This document shows positions 31,517-41,010 of a DNA stretch of 64,000 nt, piece by piece. Positions within the stretch are counted from its first letter, which is position 1; each line of letters begins with the position of its first letter. The DNA comes from Actinomadura logoneensis (GTDB lineage Bacteria > Actinomycetota > Actinomycetes > Streptosporangiales > Streptosporangiaceae). Below the pieces are notes generated by a model. The model worked only from the letters and a program-made list of their open reading frames with translations, was not told the DNA's origin and made no database searches. Both the position numbers and the translations under genes were made by a program. The stretch spans positions 1-64,000 of the forward strand of contig NZ_QURH01000316.1 in the NCBI RefSeq assembly GCF_003428695.1. Reading direction: 5' to 3'.

Positions 31517-31590
31517 GCCGCTCGTCCGCGTCAAGGAACTTCCGCAGTGAACGCGGTGGACGGCCCAGGATGTCGGCGACGGTCGTGGTC
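31506..31590 (-). pseudogene. C-terminal remnant of an NmrA-type NAD(P)-binding protein
   Basis: Minus-strand frame reads TTTTVADILGRPPRSLRKFL then DADERRTA and stop, the usual end of NmrA/azoreductase-like SDR proteins (xxVxxxTGRPPRTFxxF). A stop lies a few codons upstream and nothing else of the gene remains. Confidence 0.6.
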
Positions 31591-31644
31591 GTCCTCGACC
31601 CTGAAAACGATCAGCGGCGGGATTGAGGACGGCCTCTGAGCGGC

Positions 31645-32469
31645 TTACGGAGCGGACCGACCGGCCGTTGCCTGGCGGCCGACCATGCCCAGCAGCGTGC
31701 CGTGGGTCTCGTGGTCGGCCGCGACGATCAGCCCTCCCGCGCCGTCGTGCAGCGGCCCGCCCCCAAGGTCGGTGACCACGCAGCCGGCGGCGCGGCACAC
31801 CGCGATCCCGGCGGCGAAGTGCACGCTGTCCCGCAGATGGCCGTCGGTGACGTAGGCCGCCCGCCGTCCGGCGGCGACCCAGGCCACGGCGAGCGTGGTG
31901 GACAGGACGCGCGGACGGAACGCCTCCATGAACGCCGGGTCGGCGAGCAGCCGCGCCGCGAGGAACCGCGGCGCGTTCGGGAACGGTGGATCGAGGTTGA
32001 CGTCCACCAGCCCCGACGCGGACGACGGCACGAGCTTGGAGTCGACGCCGTCGTGGCGGACGTGGGCGTGCTCCCCGTCCGTCCAGAACACCTCGTCGTT
32101 GAACGGGTCGGCGGAGGCCGCCGCCGTGAGACCGTCGCGCGTGCGCAGGGCGACGTTGACCGCGACCAGCATGCTGCGGGCCGCGTAGTTCAGCGTCCCG
32201 CACAAGGGGTCGGTCAGCCATGTGCGCTCGGCGTCGGCGGCGCCCTCGCGTCCGCTCTCCTCGCCCAGCAGCGCGTCACCGGGCCTGGCCGCGCGGATCA
32301 TGTCCAGGATGGCCTTCTCCGCGGCCACGTCGGCGGCCGTCGCGAAGTCCCCGGCGCCCTTGTCGATCCGCTCCAGGGGCTTCCCGTACATCTCGCGGAC
32401 GACCGTGGCCCCCGCGAGCGCCGCCGCGACGGCCAGTTCCGCGTCTGCTACCTCTGTGGTGATCGCCAT
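31645..32469 (-). CDS. Inositol monophosphatase-family protein with altered metal site
   Basis: 274 aa. FIG-superfamily marks: LLGEESGREG (GExSG motif) and WLTDPLCGTLNYA. In active phosphatases the last reads DPxDGTxN; here the second Asp is Cys. The C-terminal PWDxAAG reads SVHFAAG, so its Asp is His. The same DPLCGTLNYA pattern is familiar in an actinobacterial branch, so this is a subfamily rather than decay. ATG 32469 chosen. Activity may be changed or lost. Confidence 0.8.
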   Translation of the reverse strand: MAITTEVADAELAVAAALAGATVVREMYGKPLERIDKGAGDFATAADVAAEKAILDMIRAARPGDALLGEESGREGAADAERTWLTDPLCGTLNYAARSMLVAVNVALRTRDGLTAAASADPFNDEVFWTDGEHAHVRHDGVDSKLVPSSASGLVDVNLDPPFPNAPRFLAARLLADPAFMEAFRPRVLSTTLAVAWVAAGRRAAYVTDGHLRDSVHFAAGIAVCRAAGCVVTDLGGGPLHDGAGGLIVAADHETHGTLLGMVGRQATAGRSAP

Positions 32470-32560
32470 CCGCGAAGAATAATCGGCGGCCCGGCCGCCG
32501 GGGCGGGAACGCGCTCCCCACGCGGTCGCCCCTCCACCACCGCCGGGCGACCTTCCCATG

Positions 32561-33463
32561 TCAGCCCGGCAGGGCCGAGTCGAGCCGGGCCAGCTCGTCC
32601 GCGCTCAGCCTGACCCGGACGGCCCGCGCCGAGTCCTGGATCGAGGCCGGACGGCTGGCTCCCGGCACCGGCACCACCACCGGGGAGCGGGCCAGCAGCC
32701 ACGCCAGGACGACCTGCTGCGGGCTGACACCGTGCTCGGCGGCCACCTGGTGGAAGGCGGTGTTCGCGGAGGTCGCGCCGGACGGGCCGTCGAGGGAACT
32801 GCGGGAGTCGAGGGAACTGCGGGAGATGCCGCCGAGCGGGCTCCACGGCAGGAACGCCAGCCCCAGCTCGGCGCTCAGCCGCAGCTCGGGCTCGCTGTCG
32901 CGGACGGCGGGGGAGTAGCGGTTCTGCACCGAGACGAGCCCGTGCCCGAGGATCGCCTGGGCTTCGCGGATCTGGTCGACCGACACGTTCGAGATCCCCG
33001 CGGCGCGGATCGTCCCGGCGTCGAGCAGCTCGCGCAGCGCCCCGACCGACTCCGCCCACGGGACGTCGGGGTCCGGCTTGTGCAGCTGGTACAGGCCGAT
33101 CGCCTCGACGCCCAGCCGCTCGGCGGACGCCTCGGCGGCGCGCTTCAGGTGGTCCGGGGCGCCGTTGACGGTCCAGCCGCCGTCGCCGGGACGGCCGCGA
33201 CCGCCCTTGGTCGCCACCAGGACGTCCGAGGTGTCGCCGCCGTGGCTCGCCAGCGCACGGGCGATGAGGAGTTCGTTGTGCCCCGTCTCACCGGCGTGCC
33301 AGTGGTAGCTGTCGGCGGTGTCGATCAGCGTGACGCCGGCGTCCAGAGCGGCGTGGAGGGTGGCGATGGCGCGCCGCTCGTCCGGACGGTTCTCGATGGA
33401 GAGCGGCATGGCGCCCAGGCCGATGGCGCTGACGGTGACGTTTCCGATGCGGCGGTACTGCAT
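32561..33463 (-). CDS. Aldo/keto reductase
   Basis: 300 aa TIM-barrel NADPH oxidoreductase. Catalytic set: Asp and Tyr in LIDTADSYHWHAG, Lys in VATKGG, His in YQLHKPDPD; cofactor end VPVPGASRPASIQDS. An 18-bp tandem duplication (32790-32825) gives a SSLDSRSSLDG repeat inside a loop. 13 bp after the epimerase-like gene, so likely one operon. Confidence 0.92.
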   Translation of the reverse strand: MQYRRIGNVTVSAIGLGAMPLSIENRPDERRAIATLHAALDAGVTLIDTADSYHWHAGETGHNELLIARALASHGGDTSDVLVATKGGRGRPGDGGWTVNGAPDHLKRAAEASAERLGVEAIGLYQLHKPDPDVPWAESVGALRELLDAGTIRAAGISNVSVDQIREAQAILGHGLVSVQNRYSPAVRDSEPELRLSAELGLAFLPWSPLGGISRSSLDSRSSLDGPSGATSANTAFHQVAAEHGVSPQQVVLAWLLARSPVVVPVPGASRPASIQDSARAVRVRLSADELARLDSALPG

Positions 33464-33476
33464 GGTGGCCCTGTTC

Positions 33477-34415
33477 TCAGACGGTGGTGACGGCGGCAGC
33501 GGTTTCGGCGACGGCGGCAGGCAACCAGTCGGTTGTCCGGGAGAAGGAGAAGCCGAGGGCCTTGGCACGCGCGTTGCCCATGGCGTAGTGGCGGTCGAAG
33601 GAGAACGGCGAAGCGGCCTCTCCCGGCGCGACGGTCCGGAACACGGGCTGCCGTCCGACCTGGGCGGCGACGATCGCGCTCAGCTCGCGCACGTCGAGCG
33701 CGCCGTCGGAGCAGGCGTTGAGCGGGCCGGTGAAGTCGGTCGCCGTCGCCGCCCACAGCAGCAGGTCCGCCATTTCCTCGTGGTGGACGAAGACCGAGGG
33801 CAGGGCCCCGGCGTGCACGGCGATCTCCTCGCCCAGGATGATGCGCCGGACATAGTGCGCGAGTCGTCCGGTGAACTCCTGCGCGCCGCCACCGAGCACG
33901 TGGGCGGTGCGCACGGAGGCGAACGCGAACGGGGCGGTCCGGGTGAAGACGGCCTCGGCCTGGCGCTTGCCCTCGGCGTACTGCGCCTCCCGGTACGCGG
34001 CGTCGTGCCACGGCAGGTCCGTCGAGACCGGCCAGGCGGCGAGGTCCACCGCGTCCTCGGGCACCGGGGTGCCCACCGGGACGTCCGCGAGAGCGGCGGT
34101 CGCCGGGTTGTAGACCTCGATCGTGGAGGTCATGACGTAGCGGCGGGTGCGGCCCGTGAACGCGCGGACGGCGATGGCCGCCTGCACCGGCGTGTAGCAG
34201 ACCTGGTCCACGACCACGTCGAACGTGCGGGTGCCGAGCGCGGCGGTCAGAGCCGCCTCGTCGTCGCGGTCGGCGACGAGGTGCTCGACCCCGGCGGGCG
34301 GCCGGACGGAGCCCCGGTTGACCACGGTGACCCGGTGGCCGGCGTCGCGCAGGCGCGTGACCAGCAGCTTGCCGAAGTAGCGGCTTCCGCCGATGACGCA
34401 GATCGTTCGTTGCAT
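33477..34415 (-). CDS. NAD-dependent epimerase/reductase-type (extended SDR) protein
   Basis: 312 aa. CVIGGSRYFGKLLVTRLRDA is the Rossmann motif; GGSRYFG and the later SVRTAHVLGG resemble CSP41/isoflavone-reductase-like extended SDRs, and STIEVYNP... with YAEGKRQAE gives the Y-x3-K motif. Divergent from the LysR regulator and upstream of the aldo/keto reductase; both are likely LysR targets. Confidence 0.87.
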   Translation of the reverse strand: MQRTICVIGGSRYFGKLLVTRLRDAGHRVTVVNRGSVRPPAGVEHLVADRDDEAALTAALGTRTFDVVVDQVCYTPVQAAIAVRAFTGRTRRYVMTSTIEVYNPATAALADVPVGTPVPEDAVDLAAWPVSTDLPWHDAAYREAQYAEGKRQAEAVFTRTAPFAFASVRTAHVLGGGAQEFTGRLAHYVRRIILGEEIAVHAGALPSVFVHHEEMADLLLWAATATDFTGPLNACSDGALDVRELSAIVAAQVGRQPVFRTVAPGEAASPFSFDRHYAMGNARAKALGFSFSRTTDWLPAAVAETAAAVTTV

Positions 34416-34485
34416 GCCCCTATCCTGGAGGCCTAGAGTCGCCAGCAGAAGTGATGATCTGCTGGACGGGTGTTAAGGAAAACCG

Positions 34486-35391
34486 TTGATCGATGTGCAG
34501 CGGCTCCGCGTCCTGCGGGCGGTGGCGGAACACGGGAGCTTCAACCGGGCGGCCACCGCCCTTCGCCTCACGCCCTCGGCCGTGTCCCAGCACGTGGCGG
34601 CCCTCGAACGCAGCCTCGGCACCCAGGTCGTCACCCGCAGCACGCGCGGGGTCGTCCTCACCCCGGCCGGGCAGATCATGTTCAACGCGGCCGAGTCGGT
34701 CACCGCCGAGCTGGAACACGCGAGGCGGCGGGTCGACCGCCTCGGCACCGGACGGACCCAGCTCACCATCGCCACCTTCACCAGCGGCGGCAGGCTGCTC
34801 CTCCCGGGCGCGCTGCAGCGGCTCACGGCGGCCCATCCCGACACCGTCCTGCACGTCAAGGAGCACGAGCCCGAGACCGGGCTGCCCCTGGTCCGCCAGG
34901 GCGCCGTGGACCTCGCCCTCGCCTACTCCTTCGACGGCCCCGTGCCCGGCCGGCACGGCCGGACCCTCCGGTGGACGCCGCTCCTGGACGACCCCCTCCA
35001 CGTCGTCCTGCGCGAGGACCACCTCCTCGCCGACCGCGACGACCTCGACCTCGCCGAGCTCGCGGACGAGCCCTGGGTGCTGGGCTGCCTCAAGACCGAG
35101 GCGTTCCTCCGCCGCTACGCCGAGGGCGCCGGCTTCGACCCGCAGGTGCGCGGCACCACCACCGACTACTTCTTCGCCCGCTCCCTGGTCGGGGCGGGGA
35201 TGGGCATATCCCTGATCCCCGCCATCGCGCTGGCGCCGCGGGTGCCGGGCCTGCGCACCGTCCCGATCAGGCCGCCGGCTCCCACGCGCCACATCGGCGT
35301 GGCCACGATCGACCGCCGCCGCGACCACCCGCACGTCGCCACGCTCATCCAGGCCCTCCAGGCCGAAGCGGCAGCCAAGCGATCCGGCTGA
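34486..35391 (+). CDS. LysR-family transcriptional regulator
   Basis: 301 aa. N-terminal HTH (FNRAATALRLTPSAVSQHVA, ALERSLGTQVVTR) and a periplasmic-binding-like effector domain. The TTG at 34486 is supported by AAGGA 6 nt upstream. Divergent from the epimerase-aldo/keto reductase pair across 70 bp, the classic LysR layout. Confidence 0.92.
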   Translation: MIDVQRLRVLRAVAEHGSFNRAATALRLTPSAVSQHVAALERSLGTQVVTRSTRGVVLTPAGQIMFNAAESVTAELEHARRRVDRLGTGRTQLTIATFTSGGRLLLPGALQRLTAAHPDTVLHVKEHEPETGLPLVRQGAVDLALAYSFDGPVPGRHGRTLRWTPLLDDPLHVVLREDHLLADRDDLDLAELADEPWVLGCLKTEAFLRRYAEGAGFDPQVRGTTTDYFFARSLVGAGMGISLIPAIALAPRVPGLRTVPIRPPAPTRHIGVATIDRRRDHPHVATLIQALQAEAAAKRSG

Positions 35392-35479
35392 GGTCCACAG
35401 CGCCGGCACGCCCGCAGGCCGATGGCGGGCAGTCCGCGTACGGCGGGACGAGGTAAACGGCCCGTCGCCACGCGGAGGA

Positions 35480-35513
35480 GCCGGGCGGACGCGGGAGTAC
35501 GCGTCCGCCCGGC
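35480..35513. terminator. Strong bidirectional hairpin terminator
   Basis: GCCGGGCGGACGCG (35480-35493), 6-nt loop, CGCGTCCGCCCGGC (35500-35513): perfect 14-bp stem between the convergent LysR and NmrA genes. Confidence 0.8.
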
Positions 35514-35527
35514 CCTGTCACCTCCGG

Positions 35528-36436
35528 TCAGCTCGCGGACGTGGTCGCGCGGACGAAGTCGGCCAGCGACTGGGGCGTGACCTCCGGGTACCGCGCGTTG
35601 TCCAGGGTGTCGAACTTGGCCTTCCCGCTCACCATGCACCACTGGTACTGCAGCGCCACGTAGTCGAACGGGTTGGACGTGAGCGACGCCTGGCGGGCGA
35701 TCTCCGCGCGCAGGTCGTCGGCGCTGCCCAGGTGGCGCAGGCGCAGGGTGCGGCCGGAACCGCGCTGCACGTCCTCGTGGAACCGGCGCATCGAGGTGAC
35801 CTCACCGGCGAACCGCAGCGTCCCGGTGGCGTCCGGGTCGAGGACGGCGGCGGCGGTGTAGGCGGCGGTGTCGGCCACCGAGGTGATGTCGATCGGCTGG
35901 TCGGGGTCCCCCCAGTGGGACAGGGTGCCCTGCTCCCAGTCGACGAGCCCCATGAACCCGGTCATCACCTCGTAGAAGGCGCCGTTGAGCACCGAGACCA
36001 CTTCGAGCGGGGAGTCCGCGTACGCGGCGGCGGCCCGGCGGCGCCAGTCCATCATGAAGTTGTCGCCGTCATCGATCTTGGTCACGTCCACCGCGAAGTC
36101 GGACGGGACGAACCGCCGCGCCCCCGCCTTCTCCGCGGCGCGCACCAGGTTGACCTGGCCGTCCACGATCACCTCGGGACCGCCCTGGACGGCCGAGACC
36201 ACGGCCGCGGCATCGCCGACGGCCTCGGCCAGCCGCTCGGCCGGGTCGCTGATGTCGCCCTCGACCACCTCCAGGCCGTCGGCCCGCAGAGCGGTCAGGG
36301 CGTTCCTCTTCTCCTCGTCGGTTCCTGGCCGCACGAGGGCCCGGACGGGGGCTCCCCGGTCGAGAAGCGCCCGGACGATCCGGCCGCCGAGCAGCCCGGT
36401 GGCACCGGCGACGAAGACCTTGGGGACAGAAGACAT
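35528..36436 (-). CDS. NmrA-like NAD(P)-binding protein
   Basis: 302 aa. [20 protein letters not shown] is the nucleotide motif, [16 protein letters not shown] follows, and [17 protein letters not shown] matches isoflavone-reductase/NmrA proteins. May be an oxidoreductase or a redox sensor. 76 bp downstream of the quinone oxidoreductase gene on the same strand. Confidence 0.88.
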   Translation of the reverse strand: MSSVPKVFVAGATGLLGGRIVRALLDRGAPVRALVRPGTDEEKRNALTALRADGLEVVEGDISDPAERLAEAVGDAAAVVSAVQGGPEVIVDGQVNLVRAAEKAGARRFVPSDFAVDVTKIDDGDNFMMDWRRRAAAAYADSPLEVVSVLNGAFYEVMTGFMGLVDWEQGTLSHWGDPDQPIDITSVADTAAYTAAAVLDPDATGTLRFAGEVTSMRRFHEDVQRGSGRTLRLRHLGSADDLRAEIARQASLTSNPFDYVALQYQWCMVSGKAKFDTLDNARYPEVTPQSLADFVRATTSAS

Positions 36437-36512
36437 GGTGTGCTCCTTGATAGTGACCGATGTGAACGTCCACCCGCCGGACCCCGGTGTGTGCCGGGAC
36501 CGGGGGATGCCA

Positions 36513-37493
36513 TCAGGGGATGAGCAGGGTCTTGCCGACGGTGTCGCGCGCCTCGATGGCGGCGTGGGCGTCGGCCGCCCGCTCCAGGGGGAAGCGCTGT
36601 CCGATGACCGGCGTGAGGCGCCCGGACGAGCCCAGGGCCAGCACCTCGTCCACCAGTTCGCGGGCGAGGACGGGCCTGCTCCAGATGTGTCCCGCGCTGA
36701 ATCCGGTCAGGGTCAGGCCTCGCCCGACCAGTTCCTCGGGTCGCGCCTCCAGGGGCGCGCCGCTGGAGAAGCCGTACACGATCTGGCGTCCGGTGCCGGG
36801 CGTGAGCAGCGCGAACGCCTCGCGTCCGAGCACGCCGCCGACATGGTCGAACACCACGTCCACCGATCCGCCCGCCGCTTGGCGGACCCGGCCCGTCCAG
36901 TCGCGGTGCGCGTAGTCGACCACGTGGTCGGCCCCCAGCCCGCCGACGAGGTCGAGCTTGCGTTCGCCGCGCGCCGCCGCGACGACCACCGCGCCGGACC
37001 GCTCGAGGAGCTGCACCAGAAGCGTGCCGACGGCACCCGCCGCCGCGAGCACCAGGACGCGGTCGCCCGCCGTCACGCGGGCCGCCCTGATCAGGCCCTG
37101 GGCCGTGACGCCGTACCGGTAGAGCGCGACGGCCTCGGGCAGTTCGATGCCGTCGCCGACCGGGACGAGCGCATCGACGGGCACGACGGCGGTCTCGGCA
37201 TATCCGCCCAAGCCGTCGGTGCTGCCCAGAACCCGCGCGCCGAGCAGGGCGCTGTCACCGCCCGGGCCGACCTCGGAGACCACTCCGGCGACCTCCTTGC
37301 CGAGGACGACCGGCAGAGGCGCGCCGCCGAGCACGCCCCGCATCGTCCCGGCGCGGACCTGCGTCTCCAGGAACTGGACACCGGCCGCGGCCACCTGAAC
37401 CGCGACCTCGCCGGCCGCGGGCGCCGGCGTCGGCACGTCGGCGACGCGGAGCCGGTCGGGCGGCCCGAACTCGTGCAGCAGGACAGCACGCAT
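36513..37493 (-). CDS. Zinc-independent quinone oxidoreductase (MDR family)
   Basis: 326 aa. GroES-like N-domain ([20 protein letters not shown]) and Rossmann motif [19 protein letters not shown]. Typical NADPH:quinone reductase length and no structural Zn Cys cluster. ATG 37493 selected as the standard MRAV start. Confidence 0.9.
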   Translation of the reverse strand: MRAVLLHEFGPPDRLRVADVPTPAPAAGEVAVQVAAAGVQFLETQVRAGTMRGVLGGAPLPVVLGKEVAGVVSEVGPGGDSALLGARVLGSTDGLGGYAETAVVPVDALVPVGDGIELPEAVALYRYGVTAQGLIRAARVTAGDRVLVLAAAGAVGTLLVQLLERSGAVVVAAARGERKLDLVGGLGADHVVDYAHRDWTGRVRQAAGGSVDVVFDHVGGVLGREAFALLTPGTGRQIVYGFSSGAPLEARPEELVGRGLTLTGFSAGHIWSRPVLARELVDEVLALGSSGRLTPVIGQRFPLERAADAHAAIEARDTVGKTLLIP

Positions 37494-37685
37494 GGCGATC
37501 ACTTCCTTGGTCGGAAAAGTGGGAAACGGCGTTGAGGCCGTCCGTGGACGCACCCCGAACAGGGCGTGCGAGGACTGCGGCGACGCGCAGGCCGGGGAGG
37601 CGGATCAGGCGTCCGGGCACCCGCGCCCGAGACGGCGCGGCGAGAAATCGGGAAAGAACGAGCAGCACAGGAAGGCTGCCGCTCA

Positions 37686-37705
37686 CCGGGCCAGTGCTGG
37701 CCCGG
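37686..37705 (-). terminator. Palindromic hairpin after the MarR gene
   Basis: CCGGGCCAG-TG-CTGGCCCGG: 9-bp arms with a 2-nt centre, in the 274-bp gap between the MarR gene and the quinone oxidoreductase gene, both on the minus strand. As RNA the loop would take one or two pairs from the arms. Apart from this the gap shows no gene. Confidence 0.45.
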
Positions 37706-37767
37706 ACTTCTACGTGAGAGACCTACCAGGCCCTATGAGGGAAACGGCGTCACAGGTTCGCCGGGGT

Positions 37768-38253
37768 TCATCGTCCCTTCTTGATCGCTTCGCTGAGCGC
37801 GCCGAGGCTCGAGGCCAGTCGCTCGACATCGGCCGCCTCCCAGTCCGCCAGCAGGGCGGCGACTGCGTCCGCACGCGCCTTCCACAGCCGGCGGATCGCG
37901 AGCCTGCCCTCCCGGGTGACGCTCACGAGCTGGGCGCGGGCGTCGGCCGGGTCGGGCCGCCGCTCGATGTAGCCGCGCGCCTCCAGGCGTTTGGCCGGCG
38001 GTGACAGCGTGGACTTGTCCACCTCCATCAGCTCCGCCAGGACCGACAGCCGCACCGGCGCGTGCAGCGACACCTGGGCGAGCACGGTGTAGTCACCGAG
38101 GGACAGTTCCAGCCCGGAGGACGCGAGGATCCGGCGCCGCGTGGTCGGGGAGAACATCCAGTTGCCGACCGTGGCCAGCGCCGCCGCCACCCCGTCCACG
38201 GCCTCGCCCTTCGGACGGGACCGGCCGTCGTCACCGACCGCGTCGTGTTCCAT
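37768..38253 (-). CDS. MarR-family transcriptional regulator
   Basis: 161 aa winged helix. RLSVLAELMEVDKSTLSPPA is the recognition region and RPDPADARAQLVSVTREGR the wing. ATG 38253 follows GGGGAGGG; the longer upstream reading passes through the operator and is not used. Probably autoregulated and controlling the divergent DHFR-like gene. Confidence 0.9.
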   Translation of the reverse strand: MEHDAVGDDGRSRPKGEAVDGVAAALATVGNWMFSPTTRRRILASSGLELSLGDYTVLAQVSLHAPVRLSVLAELMEVDKSTLSPPAKRLEARGYIERRPDPADARAQLVSVTREGRLAIRRLWKARADAVAALLADWEAADVERLASSLGALSEAIKKGR

Positions 38254-38270
38254 CCGCGCACCCTCCCCGG

Positions 38271-38296
38271 ATAGTTGGTTGAACAAAACCAACTAT
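38271..38296. promoter_or_regulatory. MarR operator
   Basis: Perfect 10-bp inverted repeat ATAGTTGGTT-GAACAA-AACCAACTAT, 17 bp upstream of the MarR start. The size and A/T character fit MarR dimers that bind between divergent genes. Confidence 0.75.
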
Positions 38297-38437
38297 TGCG
38301 CATGCGGAGACTCGATGCAAGTGCATCTACTCTTCTCCGCTCCCTCGAGATCCCTCACGGCCGGGGGCACGGCCCCTACGATCGCTCGGGAGGCGCGGCA
38401 CCGCCATGAGGAGTCCCCTGCCGAAGGACGTGAAGCA

Positions 38438-39001
38438 GTGCTGATCTATTCGATGAACATCTCCGTGGACGGCTACGTCACCGACCGACAGGGCGGGTTG
38501 GACTGGACGTCCCCGATCGACGAGGTGTTCCGTGTCCACCTCGCTCAGGTGGAGGGGCTCGGCCTCTACCTGTGCGGCCGGAGGCTCTACGAGACCATGC
38601 TTCCCTGGGAGACCGACCCGTCGATGCGCGTGGACGACCTCAGGTCGGCCTTCGCCGACGCCTGGTCCGCGCTCCCGAAGATCGTCTTCAGCCGCAGCCT
38701 CGACAGCGTCCAGGGCAACGCCCGTCTCGCCAAGGCGTCGCTGGCGGACGAGGCCGCCGGGGCGCTCGACGCGACGGACAGGAACGTCTCGATCGGAGGC
38801 GCGACCCTGGCGGCGGAGGCGATCGAACTCGGCCTCGTCGACGAACTGCACATGTTCCGCTATCCGGTCCTCGTCGGCGGGGGCACGCCCTACCTGCCGC
38901 CGGTCACCGAGAACGTCCAGCTGGACCTGCTCGAAACCAGGACGTTCGCCTCGCGGGTGGTCTACGAGCGGTACCGACGCGTCCGCGACGAGTCCGCCTG
39001 A
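38438..39001 (+). CDS. RibD/dihydrofolate reductase-like protein
   Basis: 187 aa. MLIYSMNISVDGYVTDRQGG, YLCGRRLYETMLPWE and SIGGATLAAEAIELGLVDEL are the DHFR/RibD C-domain pattern seen in many small stand-alone actinobacterial reductases. GTG 38438 with GAAGGA upstream. True DHFR activity is doubtful; a general NADPH reductase is likely. Confidence 0.88.
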   Translation: MLIYSMNISVDGYVTDRQGGLDWTSPIDEVFRVHLAQVEGLGLYLCGRRLYETMLPWETDPSMRVDDLRSAFADAWSALPKIVFSRSLDSVQGNARLAKASLADEAAGALDATDRNVSIGGATLAAEAIELGLVDELHMFRYPVLVGGGTPYLPPVTENVQLDLLETRTFASRVVYERYRRVRDESA

Positions 39002-39142
39002 CACCCGCAGCCGCGGCGCTGCGGCTGCGGGCCACGAGGCTATTGCGCCGACCTGACGGAAGACGTCCGCACACTAGGGGGATTCCGCGACGCCTTGGCC
39101 GTCAGCGCGAACGCTCGTGCGCTGGGTCGACGGCGTGCGCTG

Positions 39143-40165
39143 TCACCGGCAGTCTTTGGTCGGGTGGTCGTGGGTGATGGCGCAGGCCATCCGGGCGCCC
39201 TTGCCGCCGGGGTAGCGCTGCTCCAGCGCGTGCACCAGGTCCCGCCACTGGCGGCGCGTGTCGGCGATGGCGAGGGTGACGGCGGCGGAGAAGTTGGTGC
39301 CGATCCGGCCCCGATCGGTGCGCGGGTCGGACGTGTGCCCGGTCGCCGGGTCGATCAGCCCCAGGTCCTTGTTGAGCGCGTGGTGCCTGATGCGCTTTCC
39401 GTGCGAGCAGCCGCGCTTCTCACCCGACCCGGCGGCCTCCTCGTCGAAGCAGCCGGTGGTGAGATCCTGAGGGACGTCGCCGGGCGTCGGCCGGGAGCCG
39501 GAGAAGAGGCGGAACAAGGGGAAGAGGTCGGTGCGCCGGCGGCCGGGCGGGTTGGTCACGCTGATCGGACCGGACCCCGCCTGGTCGGCCCAGTTGCTGT
39601 GCGAGTAGAAGTCCTGGACGGCGTGCAGGCCCCGGCCGAACTGCTCGATCGCGTCGCACTTGGCGCGTCCCCGGCTCTGGTTGAACACGCAGCGGACGGA
39701 AAGGCCGACCTGCTTGGAGTCGACCGCGCCCTTGCCGTTCAGCAGGCGGGCGGCCTCGGTCGCCGCGTTCTCCATGCGCTCGCGCGCATGATCGACGCAG
39801 CCCAGCAGGTGTTTGCTGGCGTCCGCGCGGCTCTGCGGATACCCGCTCTGCGCGAGGTAGTCCGCGTTGTCGCAGTGCGCCTCCTGCCTGAACACCTCCC
39901 TGCCGAGGTCGGGCGCGCCGATGGCGCCGCCCTTGCCGCGCGCCCCGGCCAGCTCGCTCAGCGAGTCGGGCTCGAAGCAGTAGTTGTCGCTCGCCTTCCC
40001 GTGCGGACAGGCCAGGGCGGCGCGGGTGATGCGCTCGTGCTCGGCGCGCTGCCCGAACTTGTCGGTGAGCGTCCCGAACGAGTACGCCGAGGGGGCGGAC
40101 GCGGCCAGCGCCGCGCACGCGACGGCACCGGCGACCATGGTCGTCACGGTCGAGGACCTGTTCAT
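39143..40165 (-). CDS. Secreted HET-C/CinY-like putative Zn-dependent hydrolase
   Basis: 340 aa. Signal peptide MNRSSTVTTMVAGAVACAAL ending near SAYSF. GLHAVQDFYSHSNWADQAG is the HxxxDxxSHSxW motif shared by HET-C proteins, CinY and zinc-dependent phospholipase C relatives; HERITRAALACPHG near the N-terminus adds another His. Six or more Cys suggest disulfides outside the cell. ATG 40165 with GGAGG upstream. Confidence 0.75.
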   Translation of the reverse strand: MNRSSTVTTMVAGAVACAALAASAPSAYSFGTLTDKFGQRAEHERITRAALACPHGKASDNYCFEPDSLSELAGARGKGGAIGAPDLGREVFRQEAHCDNADYLAQSGYPQSRADASKHLLGCVDHARERMENAATEAARLLNGKGAVDSKQVGLSVRCVFNQSRGRAKCDAIEQFGRGLHAVQDFYSHSNWADQAGSGPISVTNPPGRRRTDLFPLFRLFSGSRPTPGDVPQDLTTGCFDEEAAGSGEKRGCSHGKRIRHHALNKDLGLIDPATGHTSDPRTDRGRIGTNFSAAVTLAIADTRRQWRDLVHALEQRYPGGKGARMACAITHDHPTKDCR

Positions 40166-40257
40166 AAGACCTCCATCGGGCATCGAGGGTGTGTCCAACG
40201 CATCGGTGAAGACGGAACCCGACCGGCCCCTGACTCTCCGTAGCCGACTGCCGCTGA

Positions 40258-40713
40258 GTGTCATCCCACCCCACCGGCACCTCGAACCTCCCCAACCCCA
40301 GAAGCCACTCTGACCTCACCCTCACGACGCCCCCGCGTGGCTGCCCGTCCTCGCCCGCGCCTTCCGGGCCGGGGGACGTTTGGCGGGTCGCCTACTTCGG
40401 TGCTCAGACCCATCGGCTGCCGTGGCTGACCGGCGGCAAGCGGCTCGAGTCCGCACTCGTGGAGCGGTACGGGCCGTTCCGTCCCCGACGGGACTTCGAT
40501 GACCTGCGCGCCGCCGTGCAGGTTCGCGGCTTCGCGCTGGAGGCATGCCCGTCCGCCAACGCGGACTGTGCCGAGTACTGGGAGCCCACCACGCGAATGG
40601 GCGTCGTCGTGGGCTCCGAGCCGAACGAAGCCGGATGGGGACCGCCCGGCACCGTCCTCAAGATGCTCGGCCCACGCGACCGCGCCCCCTCCTCTGCGTC
40701 ACGCTCTCGATGA
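40258..40713 (+). CDS. Hypothetical protein
   Basis: 151 aa reading with protein-like composition only from about residue 40 on (DVWRVAYFGAQTHRLPWLTG, then ACPSANADCAEYWEPTTRMG). The first 40 residues look like untranslated leader, so the real start may be a later GTG near 40378. No family recognised, no signal peptide. Confidence 0.35.
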   Translation: MSSHPTGTSNLPNPRSHSDLTLTTPPRGCPSSPAPSGPGDVWRVAYFGAQTHRLPWLTGGKRLESALVERYGPFRPRRDFDDLRAAVQVRGFALEACPSANADCAEYWEPTTRMGVVVGSEPNEAGWGPPGTVLKMLGPRDRAPSSASRSR

Positions 40714-41010
40714 GCCGGGACCACCAACCCGCTTTCTGAAGGGATCTGTCCTCATTCGGCGGAGTCGTCCCAGGTGTCCGGTGGCCGATCATTTCGATGT
40801 GGGTTGCCGACCGGTGCCGGATCGGTCACCTTTTCCATGAGCCACTGGACCCGGTAACCACAGAAAAGGGAACTACCGGCGCGCCCATATCGTGAATATT
40901 CGTCCGAAATGGCGATGAATGATCCGCCCCACTCGGCATTGGGTTCGATGTTAACGTTTTGACGATCCGAAGGGAGTCGTCAGACTCCAGTCGAGTGCGG
41001 AAAGGAAGAA
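40714..41010 (+). other. A/T-richer upstream region of the EF-hand gene
   Basis: 297 bp without a gene. From about 40860 the composition becomes A/T-richer (GTGAATATTCGTCC..., GTTAACGTTTTGACG at about 40950-40965), as expected for a promoter. GAAAGGAAG just before 41011 is the ribosome site. Confidence 0.45.
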
